This document shows, in pieces, positions 1 to 9,715 of a stretch of 64,000 nt of DNA. Under the pieces are notes generated by a model. The model had not been told where the DNA came from and did no database searches. It saw only the letters and a list, made by a program, of their open reading frames with translations. The DNA comes from Flectonema sp. DT1601 (Eukaryota; Euglenozoa; Diplonemea; Diplonemida; Diplonemidae). The DNA lies in assembly GCA_964019425.1 (NCBI GenBank), contig OZ025802.1:682001-746000 (forward strand). Reading direction: 5' to 3'. Position 1 is the stretch's first letter. Each line of letters begins with the position of its first letter. The position numbers and the translations under genes were made by a program.

Positions 1-346
1 GCTGTTCTTTTGCTGCATTTCTTGCAGCAATCTCACCTTGTAACTGTTCTTGTTCTAGGTGTCTGTTGACACCTTGGAGTGATGCTTGTAGTTTGGTAAC
101 TTGATTTTCTAATTCTACCTTTGCTTTTTCTATAGTAATATCATTTGTTACTTTGTTACGGATGGTACTGATCTCACTGTCAATATGAGAGAGTACTTTC
201 AAATCCTTCTGTTGTCGATTATGAACAGCTAATGCTGCTTCAGATCCAACATGCTGAGGTTGCTGAAGACTCGGTGGTGGTGATGGAGGTCGGGCCTGGT
301 GATGGTGATGTCCACCTGATGAATTAAACAACGGATCTGACGGCAT
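1..346 (-). CDS. Coiled-coil protein, N-terminal part (runs off left edge)
   Basis: The reading frame opens at an ATG at 344-346 and stays open to base 1, so only the first 115 or so residues are present. The protein begins with a low-complexity stretch holding four histidines in a row and a proline-rich patch. From about residue 35 it becomes a charged, Gln/Glu/Lys-rich helix with heptad-like spacing (for example HIDSEISTIRNKV), which predicts a coiled coil. I do not recognise the family; a cytoskeletal or basal-body coiled-coil protein is possible but unproven. The start is preceded in the sense direction by a long A run (412-429 on the plus strand lies between this gene and the next), as at many genes here. 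Confidence 0.6.
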   Translation of the reverse strand, partial: MPSDPLFNSSGGHHHHQARPPSPPPSLQQPQHVGSEAALAVHNRQQKDLKVLSHIDSEISTIRNKVTNDITIEKAKVELENQVTKLQASLQGVNRHLEQEQLQGEIAARNAAKEQ

Positions 347-493
347 CTTATGAAAAAACCATAACCTGGACTTGGGGATAATTTATTTACTATAAAAAAT
401 TAAAACATACAAAAAAAAAAAAAAAAAAAGGTTTACTTTTTCCACAATAAAAAATAATCATCGCCATGAAATAACTGTTTAAAAAGCCATGTG

Positions 494-970
494 TCACATG
501 GATCCCAGAGCACTGAGAGCTGTTTTCATTTTTTTACTCTTCTGAGAAGGTTTCTTCTTTCTCTTATCATTTACAGGAACAGTCGTAGCAGATGGAGTGG
601 CGACGTTTGTTTCAACTTTAGGCCGTTTGAGGTCTTTTTTATTAGATTCCAAAGGAAGTTTCGTCTTCTCGATAGTAGAAGATGGTGCTGACGGCACGGT
701 GTTATTATTTTTTTCACTTCCCGCGACTGATGAATAAAGACCAGCTACAAGACTGAGCAAAACAGCGCAAAGCCTAACAGTTCTTCCCATCGCAACTTCT
801 CTCATTAATGCCTTTCCGGCTTTTTGAAGTTCCTTTGCGCAGGTTTGATTACCAATTCTGTGCATACGTTCAGCCTTTGACGTCACTACAAAAAACTGAT
901 GAGATCCATAAGCTGCTTTGTTTGCTGCTAAAGTCTTTTGTAGTAGTTCTGCGTCACGTGAAATGTTCAT
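494..970 (-). CDS. Unrecognised small basic protein with one hydrophobic segment
   Basis: An open frame of 158 residues. Residues 1-60 are mixed and charged. A hydrophobic segment (VRLCAVLLSLVAGLYSSVAG) lies near residues 65-84. The rest is Ser/Thr/Lys-rich and ends in a very basic tail. An in-frame Met at about residue 62 sits directly before the hydrophobic stretch, and from there it would look like a signal peptide on a short basic secreted protein. From the first Met it would instead be a single-pass membrane protein. The sequence alone cannot decide between these starts. No family is recognised. It is on the same strand as its neighbours, about 150 bases upstream of the coiled-coil gene's start. 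Confidence 0.5.
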   Translation of the reverse strand: MNISRDAELLQKTLAANKAAYGSHQFFVVTSKAERMHRIGNQTCAKELQKAGKALMREVAMGRTVRLCAVLLSLVAGLYSSVAGSEKNNNTVPSAPSSTIEKTKLPLESNKKDLKRPKVETNVATPSATTVPVNDKRKKKPSQKSKKMKTALSALGSM

Positions 971-1359
971 ATCACCGACTGAGTCATTATTCTATCTGTA
1001 TGAGAAATGACTAAATTGACCAACACAATACGCACTCACTTACTTTAAAAGGACAATCTGAAAAACATGACGACATAAAATGTATAAGGGAAACAGTAAC
1101 AATACTTCCATTAAATAATAATAATAATTAACAAACGCGAAACAATATCTATGTGTAGATAAGAGTGCAGCAATGCCCCACTCCACCAGGAAATTGAAAA
1201 AAATTGAAAGAAGGGGAAAAAAAAAGAAAATAAACAACAAAGGAGTTAAATAATCATACAAACTCCCCTGCTAGAAAATCTAAAAGGAAATAACAACCAG
1301 CACCATCGAAAATGGTACTGTAGTGGACAGTACATAAAAAAAAGGTATATAAATAAATT
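971..1359. other. Intergenic spacer, 389 bp
   Basis: AT-rich spacer between the 158-residue gene and the proline-rich gene. It contains A-rich patches but no convincing coding frame, repeat or hairpin. Confidence 0.5.
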
Positions 1360-2835
1360 TTAGTCAGCTGTTCTATCCTTTAGCTGTTGGACACGCTGGT
1401 GTAGTCGGCTTTCAGTTTCTGACGCCATTCTTCGTTTATCATCCATTGCCGTGTTTGAGGTAGCGAATGACGCGGATAAATGAGGAGTTGAGAAATCACA
1501 CTTACTACCACTATCTTGAATAGAGGCTAGTCGATCCCATTGTGACTCTATTTGTTTTAAATCATTCTTTAATCGAACCTGCTTAGCAGAATGCGCTGAT
1601 TTAAAAAATGAAACAGCTCGACTACCATCATCAGTCGTTGTTGTAGTCCTCTCCTTTGCTAACAACGTACTGAGTACGTCATGTGAAGGTCCAGGATAAG
1701 ACTGAGGAGGTACGTTGGCATTATTGCTAACGCTGTTTAGGAATTGTTGAGGATTGCGTTGAATTGATAAATACGTATTACGAAGTTTTCGATGAAGAAC
1801 ATCAAGTCCTCGTAACCTATCTTCTTCATCATTTGTATATGTTAGTTGTTGTTCTTCAACTTGTTCTGATAGCGCTCCAGATGTAAAGTTTCGATCAAAT
1901 TCGAGTGTGTCTGTTCGATCAACTGCAGTTGCTCTTCCCATCAAATGATCAACAGAGACATGAGCAATCCCAGGAGTGTGATTAACAGTTCGAAGTGGTG
2001 ACTCGTATTGTTCTATAATGTCTTCCTTGTTGATGTTTGGTTCGTAGTCTAATTCTTCCTCTTCTTGTCTTTTCAGAGCATCGTACTTCGACTTTACATA
2101 ACTACTGTGGATTGATCTTCGTAGTGGTTCTCTTATTTCAGATGCTGGAACTGACTTCTGAAGTCTTTTCTTACTAACAGATCTCTTTACAATCATCGCT
2201 GATGTCCCTGTCTGTGATTGAGTTCGTAGAGTCGATGGCTTCTGAGGTCGTCTTGACGATCCAGCTGATAGTTTTTCTCCATGATGATGTTGTCTTTGGA
2301 TTTCTAACAGATCTCTTTGTTGTTCATCCGACAGGATTGCTTTATCTGTTTTAGTAGTATTGTCTTTGGCGTACTCGAGAAGTCGTCGAAACCTTTCAAT
2401 TTGTTTCTGACAGGGAGAGATTCCAATAGTTCTTTGAGGTCTTGGTTCAAGTTTCTCATCAAATTCCTGTTCCAATTCTGGTTGGAACTGTTGCATTCTT
2501 GGATCCATGTGATTACTGTGATTGGCGTGACTGTTATTGTTGGTGTTGATGTTGCCATTGTCGGCACCACCCCAAGCTGGAAACTGAGGAAATCCTTCAG
2601 GTGGCGGCGGCATTCCCGGAGGGGGAACACCTCCTGCCATCATCCCCAAAAACTGCGGCAACAAATGCGGTGGCGGCGGTGGCATTCCCGGAGGAGGTCC
2701 AAACCCAGAAGGTGGCATTGGCAGCCCTCTCGGAGGTGGAAACGGAGGCATCCCCATCCCTGGAGGCGGCGGCATAAACCCCCCTGGTATCGGTGGTGGG
2801 GGTCCATAGTATTGCTGTTCCATCATACGAGGCAT
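1360..2835 (-). CDS. Proline/methionine/glycine-rich protein with charged C-terminus
   Basis: I start it at the ATG at 2833-2835 (context AAATAAAAATG), giving 491 residues (MPRMMEQQYYG...). The frame is open upstream but reads through poly-A and poly-T DNA into implausible hydrophobic sequence. Residues about 8-85 are Pro/Met/Gly-rich with repeated PPPP and PPPPGMP units, like splicing-factor or WW-domain ligands. The middle and C-terminal parts are charged and partly helical, with a Lys/Arg patch near residues 190-250 and a short coiled-coil-like C-terminus. No catalytic motif is visible. A role in RNA processing or as an SH3/WW ligand is suggested only by composition. I do not recognise a named family. 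Confidence 0.65.
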   Translation of the reverse strand: MPRMMEQQYYGPPPPIPGGFMPPPPGMGMPPFPPPRGLPMPPSGFGPPPGMPPPPPHLLPQFLGMMAGGVPPPGMPPPPEGFPQFPAWGGADNGNINTNNNSHANHSNHMDPRMQQFQPELEQEFDEKLEPRPQRTIGISPCQKQIERFRRLLEYAKDNTTKTDKAILSDEQQRDLLEIQRQHHHGEKLSAGSSRRPQKPSTLRTQSQTGTSAMIVKRSVSKKRLQKSVPASEIREPLRRSIHSSYVKSKYDALKRQEEEELDYEPNINKEDIIEQYESPLRTVNHTPGIAHVSVDHLMGRATAVDRTDTLEFDRNFTSGALSEQVEEQQLTYTNDEEDRLRGLDVLHRKLRNTYLSIQRNPQQFLNSVSNNANVPPQSYPGPSHDVLSTLLAKERTTTTTDDGSRAVSFFKSAHSAKQVRLKNDLKQIESQWDRLASIQDSGSKCDFSTPHLSASFATSNTAMDDKRRMASETESRLHQRVQQLKDRTAD

Positions 2836-3099
2836 TTTTATTTGGTTTTTTTTTTTTTGAATTCCCCTCCCACTGTTTACAACCAAGTAAGTTAACGAGA
2901 GACACAATAAGAAATAGCCACAACAATCCGACAGCAGAGATCCTTGCCACCTGTAGGATGGAAGAATTATAAATATCTGAGGGAAAAAAGAAACAGGCCT
3001 TGGCATGGGATACGAGCGCAAAAGGGACCGTACGAAACAACAAAATTGCAAAATCGGTTTAGCAGACGAAAAGAGATAGAATTTTTTTTTTTCCCTTTC

Positions 3100-3132
<33 letters not shown>

Positions 3133-3988
3133 TTTTTCTTTTGAGAGATAGCTGGCCACCCAAAACAAAAAAACAAGGGAAACTTTACTCACAAATAAAT
3201 TAAACACAAGATAAAAAAACAAAAACAAAAGCAAACAAATATATAAATAAATTAAAACAATACCACATGTCCATCCCACGTAAACTCACTATGTGTGTAA
3301 TACGATAAGCAAGAAACAAAAACAAAATAATTGGAAAAAAGAAAATAACCGCATGGCTCGCCATTATATGTACCGACTAGAGCTAGAAAAGTTGGGAGGC
3401 AACCCTCGTTAAAAAGGGCTACAAAAGGGCGACAAAAAAGATGGAACAATAAAGAATAAAAGAAAAAAAAAAACTGAATCGTATCATGTATATCAGGGAA
3501 TGTGTTTCCTTAGGTTAGGCCAAGAAGCCTTTATTTACCTCCGAAAGGAAACCATATCCAATTTCTATAATAAGGCAAAAAACCCCAAACTGATATGCGA
3601 ATTCCCCTGACTGTGGATATGTCTGAACCCAAGTCAAAGGAACTCTCGCTCTGTTGAGGAAATAAGTATTTTGTGTCGTTTTTTTTTCCCGCTTGTTACT
3701 CCGCGGTAAGCACAATCAGAGAGTTTACTGATAAGTAGTAGTAGCCAGCCGGAAAATATCTATAATAAAGTACGAGTGCGTCAAGCACTCTGTCGATGAG
3801 TCAAATAGATCACACGTATCCCGTGACTGCCTTCAGTTAGTTAAAAAGAACTGAAATAGTTATCAGGTTAGACAAAGAGTGCTAACATATAAAAAGTAAT
3901 AATAAAACTAAAACAATATTAACGATGATGTTTTCGGTAGAAGTTATCAAATAGATGTTATAATCTGATGAATTTATTTCTACTGATG
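2836..3988. other. Intergenic spacer with long T tract
   Basis: About 1.15 kb with T runs at 3079-3091 and 3102-3127 and otherwise AT-rich DNA. The short open frames here are homopolymer-driven and not credible genes. No RNA gene was recognised. Confidence 0.5.
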
Positions 3989-4771
3989 CTACGCTGCGAG
4001 TTCATTGTCAGTTGTCTCTTTAGCAAGAGCATTCTGCAATCGCATAACCCTCGATAGCTGGTCTCGTAGCCGCTGTCCGGTTTTGGTAAGTGATTCAGAT
4101 TTTAAATTATTCTGAAGAATTGTTATTTTGGAATTGCGAAGCTGCTGCTCAGCCTCAGCAGTCTCATTCTCCAACACCGCGATTGAAGACTCAAGAGATT
4201 CGTACGAAGAAGTTAAGGTGACGAGAAGTTGTTTTTCTGTTTCCAATTTCTCAGATAATTTAGTAATGTCATCAATAGTCATCTTTACCAACGATTCTCG
4301 AGAACGTTCCTTTAATTTTGAAGCGTTGCATGATTTCTTTCTACTATTAGCCTGAGTCACAGCTGAGTCATGATCATTTCTAACTTCTTTTATGTCACTT
4401 TGAAGTGTTTGTCGATGTTCTTGAATTGAAGTATTTTGTTGTTGTTCGTGTAGGAGATTCTTATTGTGTTTTGCAGTAGTTTTTTTTAACTCTGAGCATT
4501 TTGATTTCCATGTTGCAAGTTCTTCTGCCTGAGTATCTTTTTCAGTGGACGTTCCCGGTGGTCGAATTCTCTCAGAAAAACTCACACCAGATTTCTCGCA
4601 GTCATCAAAAAAGATCTGACGACTACCTTTTAATGCACTGCGTAACCCACAGGGAGTTCGAACAACAATTGTTGGAGAACCAGGTTCCTTGTATTCAACC
4701 GTTTGAATACCCTCTGTTGTTGTTATGACAAGTTTCTTTTGAGTATTCTTATTCGAAGATTGAGAGCTCAT
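3989..4771 (-). CDS. Coiled-coil protein of unknown function
   Basis: Starting at the ATG at 4769-4771 (context GTAAATAAAATG) this encodes 260 residues beginning MSSQSSNKNTQKK. The frame is open for another 52 codons upstream, where a hydrophobic stretch would be added. I prefer the internal start because its context matches other starts here and the upstream part contains a plausible acceptor (GGATAATTACAG). Residues about 20-80 may form a small folded region (VEYKEPGSPTIVVRTPCG). From about residue 85 to the end the protein is Lys/Glu/Gln-rich with long predicted coiled coils. No family is recognised. With the upstream start it would be a membrane-anchored coiled-coil protein instead. Confidence 0.6.
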   Translation of the reverse strand: MSSQSSNKNTQKKLVITTTEGIQTVEYKEPGSPTIVVRTPCGLRSALKGSRQIFFDDCEKSGVSFSERIRPPGTSTEKDTQAEELATWKSKCSELKKTTAKHNKNLLHEQQQNTSIQEHRQTLQSDIKEVRNDHDSAVTQANSRKKSCNASKLKERSRESLVKMTIDDITKLSEKLETEKQLLVTLTSSYESLESSIAVLENETAEAEQQLRNSKITILQNNLKSESLTKTGQRLRDQLSRVMRLQNALAKETTDNELAA

Positions 4772-5808
4772 TTTATTTACTATCAAACCAACTAGCCATA
4801 TGATACTCCAAGTTGCTATGTCAAATCTGTAATTATCCACTACTTCAAAGAGGTTTATATTCAGAGTTGCTCTATCAGTAGTAGCTGCTGCAAACACCGC
4901 GGCTACTAAAATAACAGTAGAGATCATTGGTTGGAATTCGTTTTTTTTTTTTTTTTTGCTGTTTTGAAAAAAAAAGTAATGATATTTTTATGTTTACTTC
5001 ACTTGATGAAAATTTAATCAAAAGTATCACTCTCATATTTTACAACTTTTTTTTTTTTTTTTTTTTTTGATTTTTTTTTTTTTTTCGATTTTAAAAAAAA
5101 AACCGAAAAAAAAAGTCTGACGAATTAAAACCTAGACCACAATCCACGTTCAGACTTAGGGTTGTAAAAAAAAATTACCTTTTGTTAAAAAAATATTTTT
5201 TTATAAAGTCACGTAATTTTGAGAAGACATTTAAAAAAAAATAAAAATACCAAAAAGGACTTCAGATTAAGATTTATTTTCACCGCAGCAGTGTTTTTTA
5301 TAAAATAAAATGACCAAAGGAATTAATTCCTATTCTTCCAGTCGTTTTTTTTTGGTTCAACGATATCAACAAAGAGAGTTTTTACTTGTTCAAAAAAGAA
5401 CGGAGTCACGAACTAACGTGTCAACGAAGAAAAATGAAGACTGCATGCAAAAAAAATATATTATGTTCGAACGTACAGAAAGAAACAAAGTAATAACGAA
5501 ACAAGGGATTTCAAAAAACTCAACAGAAAGCTGGTCACGTCTCTCTAGAAACGAGGTTGAGATTTGAAAAGTAAAGGGGGGAATAAAACAAAGACTACCA
5601 AAAAAAAAAAAAAAAAAAAAAAAAGAAGAAGGAAAGCTACTTGCAAACAACTCATCACCATTCACACAGTAATTTCGTTGCTGGCAGTTATTAAATACGT
5701 CGGAAGGCCAGAAGTCACATATCACGCTGAGTAGTATCGGAAGCAGAGAAGCGCGGCACCGATTTAATTGCTATAATTCCCACTTTGAAAGAACGAGTTT
5801 TTAAGTAT
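4772..5808. other. Intergenic spacer rich in T and A runs
   Basis: Contains T runs around 4940-4957, 5048-5068 and 5071-5085, an A run at 5598-5624, and mixed T/A blocks that could fold on themselves near 5045-5120. No credible gene or RNA was seen. Confidence 0.5.
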
Positions 5809-8154
5809 TTACGATTCGTGTCTTCTTAGGAGTGTTGCTACTGATCCAGAAACAGACGCACTCTGATGACGAACTTTTCTTTTTAATGAATTTTCAGCAA
5901 TGCTTTGAGTATCACCCCTTTCGATGAGAGGTATAGCGCTATCAGTAGAATTCGATTCCTCAAAGACGATTGGATCCTCAATAACAATCGTTGCACGTCG
6001 TCCTGGGATTGAGGCTCCAGCTTCAGAGCGGTTATCACCAACTTCAGAGAAGGAATTCTTCAGTGAGTTGGCATTGTTGCGAGATTCATTCTCTATTATC
6101 AAATCACCTTGTCGTTGGATTGTTACTAAGGCTTCACGTGCTGATGCTACTCTGTCTTTTAATTCCATCTCTCGCTTACTTTCATGTCCTTCGAGAGAAC
6201 CCAGAACAGCATTAACGTGATACATCTCTGTAGAGTCATTCAAGTCAACTGTTGGATTGCGTCCTCCGTCTTTTGAAGCGAATGCTGCAGAGTCGAGGCC
6301 GCAGTTCTTTAGAGCGATGTAGTCGGCTTCATCATCAGATTGACCTTCGTCACCAAATATATCAGATTTCTTCATGATTGGAGGAATCAGTTGATTGTCT
6401 CTTAATTGTCTCTCTGCTCTCATCAGTGAAGGACTAGCAACACTCTTGGTACGTGAACGGTGTTGAAGCGAAACATCATTTGATTCTTCTTCAGGATCCT
6501 TCTTATCCTTTCCATTCATCTTCTTCCGAAGTGAAATAGCACAACAGAGAACTAAAGTAACACATAATATAAGAAAAGCAATACTTCCGATTATCACGAT
6601 CACAAATAAAGACACAGCGGAATCGTCGGCACTCCCGTCTTCCAGGGCGGCAGTTGCCGTACAAATATTTCTTATCCAGGTACAGCCATCAAGCTTAGTG
6701 CAGTCTTGGTCAGTACTTAATGTCGTACAAGGAGGAAGAGAAATACATTCTTTATTCTTCCAAAGACAAGCAGAAAGTAATTTACCACAGGAAGTCTCAC
6801 CAAGACCAACGCAATTGATTTCAGTGCACGTGGAGGTAGTGACATCCCAGTCGCAGAGATCAGCGTGGGCACGGCAGTCAGTGATACCAACAACGTCACT
6901 ACATACGAAATCCTGTGGAGTTGTTGGTGGAGGTTGTGTTGGAATTGCTCTCGGAGGTGGTGGTGGAGGTCTGGGTGGAGCAGGAGGAGGAGGAGGAACA
7001 CCTGTTGGTACATCGGTTGGAATATTAGTTTCAGGAACTGCTGTAGTACCAGCTGGCTGCATTGTATCAGGAGCATCCGTATTCATTGGCGGCTCCACTG
7101 GAGGATCTATTTGCGGCGGCGAACTCATCCACGTAATCGGACTGATACCTGGCGACACACTTATCATCCCTCCTGATGCGCTATAAAGTAATGTCTCTGG
7201 TTCAGTCATATCTTTCATATTCTTAATATAGATATCACTAAGTGCTGATGGTGTACCTGACTTAACATAAGCTATATAGTCAGAGTCATCTCCAATTATA
7301 GTAATCGTTGATGCATACGATCCGACTTGTTGACCTGAAGCAGTGATCGATATGTCTGAATTAGCCCAAACCTTAGACAGGGTTAGTCCAACTAAGTCGA
7401 AAGAAAATAAAGATGTTGGAAAGTTTGTGTATGGCGATTCCAATATATAAAGAATTCTGTTAGTCTGATCAACTGCTAGTGATGAGTAAAACGTGTCTAT
7501 TTCAGGTGCAGTTTTAATCAATGGATCAAGCGACTGTCCAGCACCACTCATATCAACTTGTGTGACATATATATCACCCGTATCATCAAAGATGGTACAG
7601 TACACAACACTTCCAAATACAGCTAGAGCACCTCCCTCAACTGCTTTAACCCTAATACCAGGGGAGGGAAATTGTGAGGCTGGTTTTATAATTTGAATGT
7701 TGTCAGGACCGTCGTATTGAACTGCACTAATCTTTATACCAAAAGCTCCAGAGTCGAATAGAGCATAATAAAGAATACTTTGTGTTGGGTTAGTGGCGCA
7801 TCCGAGAAAGTCGACACTTCCTGAGGATGCAAGTTCTACCGGCTGAGGATTTACAGAATCCCTTCTGACGTCAATAGCAAAGAGTTTTCTAGTATAAGTT
7901 ACAGGATCGTTTGATGACCAGAAAGCGATTTCTTTCTCAGAATCAACACATAATCCTCCTGTGTTTGGAGGAAGTATCGAAGAACCATCAAATTTCCGAA
8001 CCAAAGGAACGATGGTGCGAAACCCACTTCCGTTAACGAATATCTGATGTAGTCCCTCAGATGACATAAATAAAATAGATCCGTCACTCGTCACTGCTCC
8101 TAAAGTACTACACCACAACCAACTAAACACAAATAACAAGGAGAGCGCGGACAT
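5809..8154 (-). CDS. Type I membrane protein: propeller-like ectodomain, cysteine repeats, cytoplasmic tail
   Basis: 781 residues. Residues 1-19 form a signal peptide. Residues 20-345 consist of repeated beta-strand-like blocks (LFAIDVRRD, ILYILESPY, DIYIKNM) resembling the YWTD/NHL-type propeller of LDL-receptor-like ectodomains; this is inferred from pattern only. A proline-rich linker follows (345-415). Residues 418-500 hold about three cysteine units of the C-x-W-x-C kind (CDWDVTTSTC, CLWKNKEC, CTWIRNIC), reminiscent of PSI-like modules. A transmembrane helix spans about 512-541, followed by a basic stop-transfer sequence and a 235-residue Ser/Glu-rich cytoplasmic tail. It is likely a surface receptor or adhesion protein. 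The start is secure: ATAAAAATG follows a 25-base sense poly-A run. Confidence 0.8.
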   Translation of the reverse strand: MSALSLLFVFSWLWCSTLGAVTSDGSILFMSSEGLHQIFVNGSGFRTIVPLVRKFDGSSILPPNTGGLCVDSEKEIAFWSSNDPVTYTRKLFAIDVRRDSVNPQPVELASSGSVDFLGCATNPTQSILYYALFDSGAFGIKISAVQYDGPDNIQIIKPASQFPSPGIRVKAVEGGALAVFGSVVYCTIFDDTGDIYVTQVDMSGAGQSLDPLIKTAPEIDTFYSSLAVDQTNRILYILESPYTNFPTSLFSFDLVGLTLSKVWANSDISITASGQQVGSYASTITIIGDDSDYIAYVKSGTPSALSDIYIKNMKDMTEPETLLYSASGGMISVSPGISPITWMSSPPQIDPPVEPPMNTDAPDTMQPAGTTAVPETNIPTDVPTGVPPPPPAPPRPPPPPPRAIPTQPPPTTPQDFVCSDVVGITDCRAHADLCDWDVTTSTCTEINCVGLGETSCGKLLSACLWKNKECISLPPCTTLSTDQDCTKLDGCTWIRNICTATAALEDGSADDSAVSLFVIVIIGSIAFLILCVTLVLCCAISLRKKMNGKDKKDPEEESNDVSLQHRSRTKSVASPSLMRAERQLRDNQLIPPIMKKSDIFGDEGQSDDEADYIALKNCGLDSAAFASKDGGRNPTVDLNDSTEMYHVNAVLGSLEGHESKREMELKDRVASAREALVTIQRQGDLIIENESRNNANSLKNSFSEVGDNRSEAGASIPGRRATIVIEDPIVFEESNSTDSAIPLIERGDTQSIAENSLKRKVRHQSASVSGSVATLLRRHES

Positions 8155-8162
8155 TTTTATGG

Positions 8163-8194
<32 letters not shown>

Positions 8195-8632
8195 TTGTCG
8201 AGACACTCCCTGCAATGCCTGAAAAGGAGGAAAAAATAAAAAAAAAAGAATTGGACTTTTATCTTTAAACTATACAGAAAATAGTAATATAACACTGTAA
8301 AATGTTTCGTTCTGTGGATGAAACCGGCATATTAGGCACCTCGATAATTGACCAGTTTAACGATCATTACCTGGAAAAAAAGTAACGGGGGATAAACTTA
8401 GAATCAGATGTTTTCATTTTTTCTTTGTGACAACATAGGGATAGTTTTTCATCCCCCGAAAAAATACTGAAACAATAATAAGGTGGGCTACTAACGCAAC
8501 TGATCAGCTGAACATATTTCTTTTATCCTTTTTTTTTTTTTTTTTTTTTTTTTGTTTCTCACCGCCCCACTCTCCTTATTCTTACATAACATCACTTTGG
8601 ACTTTAACCTTTATATATTATGTTGTAAAATA
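8155..8632. other. Intergenic spacer
   Basis: Holds the sense poly-A leader of the membrane-protein gene (T run 8163-8189) and a second T run at 8529-8553. Nothing else is recognised. Confidence 0.5.
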
Positions 8633-9559
8633 TCAGAATAAAGCTTTCTTCTTCTTCTTTGAACCAGCTGTGGCTTCTCCTTCTATCTCGTCTTTAATTG
8701 TTTTTGATGTTTTTCTTGCTATTTCAATTGCTGTTCGGAGAGCATCTGCGGATACCGGAGGACCAGATGATTTGCAAACATTTAATAGCCTACCAGTAGA
8801 ATCATGAACAATGGTCATAACGCTACTGTGAGTCTCTTCTGATGAAGACAGATCGACAAGGAGATTGTTTTTAAACTGTCCGACAGTCGACGAGACTGGA
8901 AATTTTGCGATTTTTATAACCTCACCTGAATTAGGTACTATACTAGGTATATCATCATTGACTTCTACGTCAGGTAGTGTTGTGTTAATTAAAGCAGTGG
9001 TTGCAGCAGCAAGACAGGCATCTCTGATTGATCCACTGTAAGATAATATAAATATATCGACGTGCAATATCCAAGCAAACTCCTCATGTCTACACAATAG
9101 TTTAAGATCAACAGTATTCGATGTTTTGATCATCGTTGAGACGAAATCAGCAACGGCATTACTCTGGTCTCGACTGCGAAGGATGTCATCAGAAACACCT
9201 TCGTATGCCGTGTCAGCGACGGTGCATCGAATTTCAAGTCTGCCTTCGTCTGATTTAGGTCCACAGGGTGGGATAAAACAACCTTTTACTCCGGCTAGTA
9301 CCTTGGCTTCGCCCCATGATACGTAGGCAGATCCTAAGGTTCTATTCAACACACCAGATTTGATAATTCTCTTGCGCTCTTCGTCGAATCTACGACCGTC
9401 ATGTCTCAGCCCTTTGTCTCCCAATTCAGTTGCGAATTTCTCAAAAAAAAACTTTTCGTATATCTCAAGTTCTTCATCAAGCTTTACATCACTACCCTCA
9501 TCTGGTTTACTCTTCTTGGTTGCTGCTGCAGCGGTTTTCGTTCGCTTTGATACAGCCAT
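8633..9559 (-). CDS. RNase PH-fold exosome core subunit (Rrp42/Rrp43-like)
   Basis: 308 residues. After a basic N-terminal tail of about 35 residues, the protein carries the RNase PH fold of exosome ring subunits: LRHDGRRFDEERKRIIKSGVLN (around residues 50-70), an AGVKG strand, a loop ending in LEIRCTVADTAYEG, and the hallmark WILHVDIFILSYSGSIRDA near residues 163-181 followed by TTLPDVEV. This matches eukaryotic Rrp42/EXOSC7 and Rrp43/EXOSC8; I cannot separate the two by eye. These subunits form the catalytically inert hexameric ring that threads RNA in nuclear and cytoplasmic 3'-5' decay. The tail and C-terminus (GSKKKKKALF) are basic, as often seen in nucleolar proteins. Confidence 0.88.
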   Translation of the reverse strand: MAVSKRTKTAAAATKKSKPDEGSDVKLDEELEIYEKFFFEKFATELGDKGLRHDGRRFDEERKRIIKSGVLNRTLGSAYVSWGEAKVLAGVKGCFIPPCGPKSDEGRLEIRCTVADTAYEGVSDDILRSRDQSNAVADFVSTMIKTSNTVDLKLLCRHEEFAWILHVDIFILSYSGSIRDACLAAATTALINTTLPDVEVNDDIPSIVPNSGEVIKIAKFPVSSTVGQFKNNLLVDLSSSEETHSSVMTIVHDSTGRLLNVCKSSGPPVSADALRTAIEIARKTSKTIKDEIEGEATAGSKKKKKALF

Positions 9560-9715
9560 TGTTTTGATTAACTTCTGGTTACTGTTAAATGAAATATTGA
9601 TTTATGGTTTTTAAGAAAACAACAAAAAAAAAAAAAAAAAAAAAAAACAGAAATAATGAGAATATCTTCTTGATAACAAATATCCTTACACCCATCCCTC
9701 CGATACCAAACAGGA
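9560..9715. other. Short intergenic with A run
   Basis: 156 bp containing an A run at 9624-9647. In the sense direction a plausible acceptor (AACAG or ACCAG) lies about 18-26 bases before the exosome gene's ATG. Confidence 0.4.

Noticed and set aside
1360-3279. N-terminal extension of the proline-rich protein to 3279
   Set aside because: The extension is translated poly-T and poly-A DNA with runs of Phe and Lys and a better ATG context exists at 2835.
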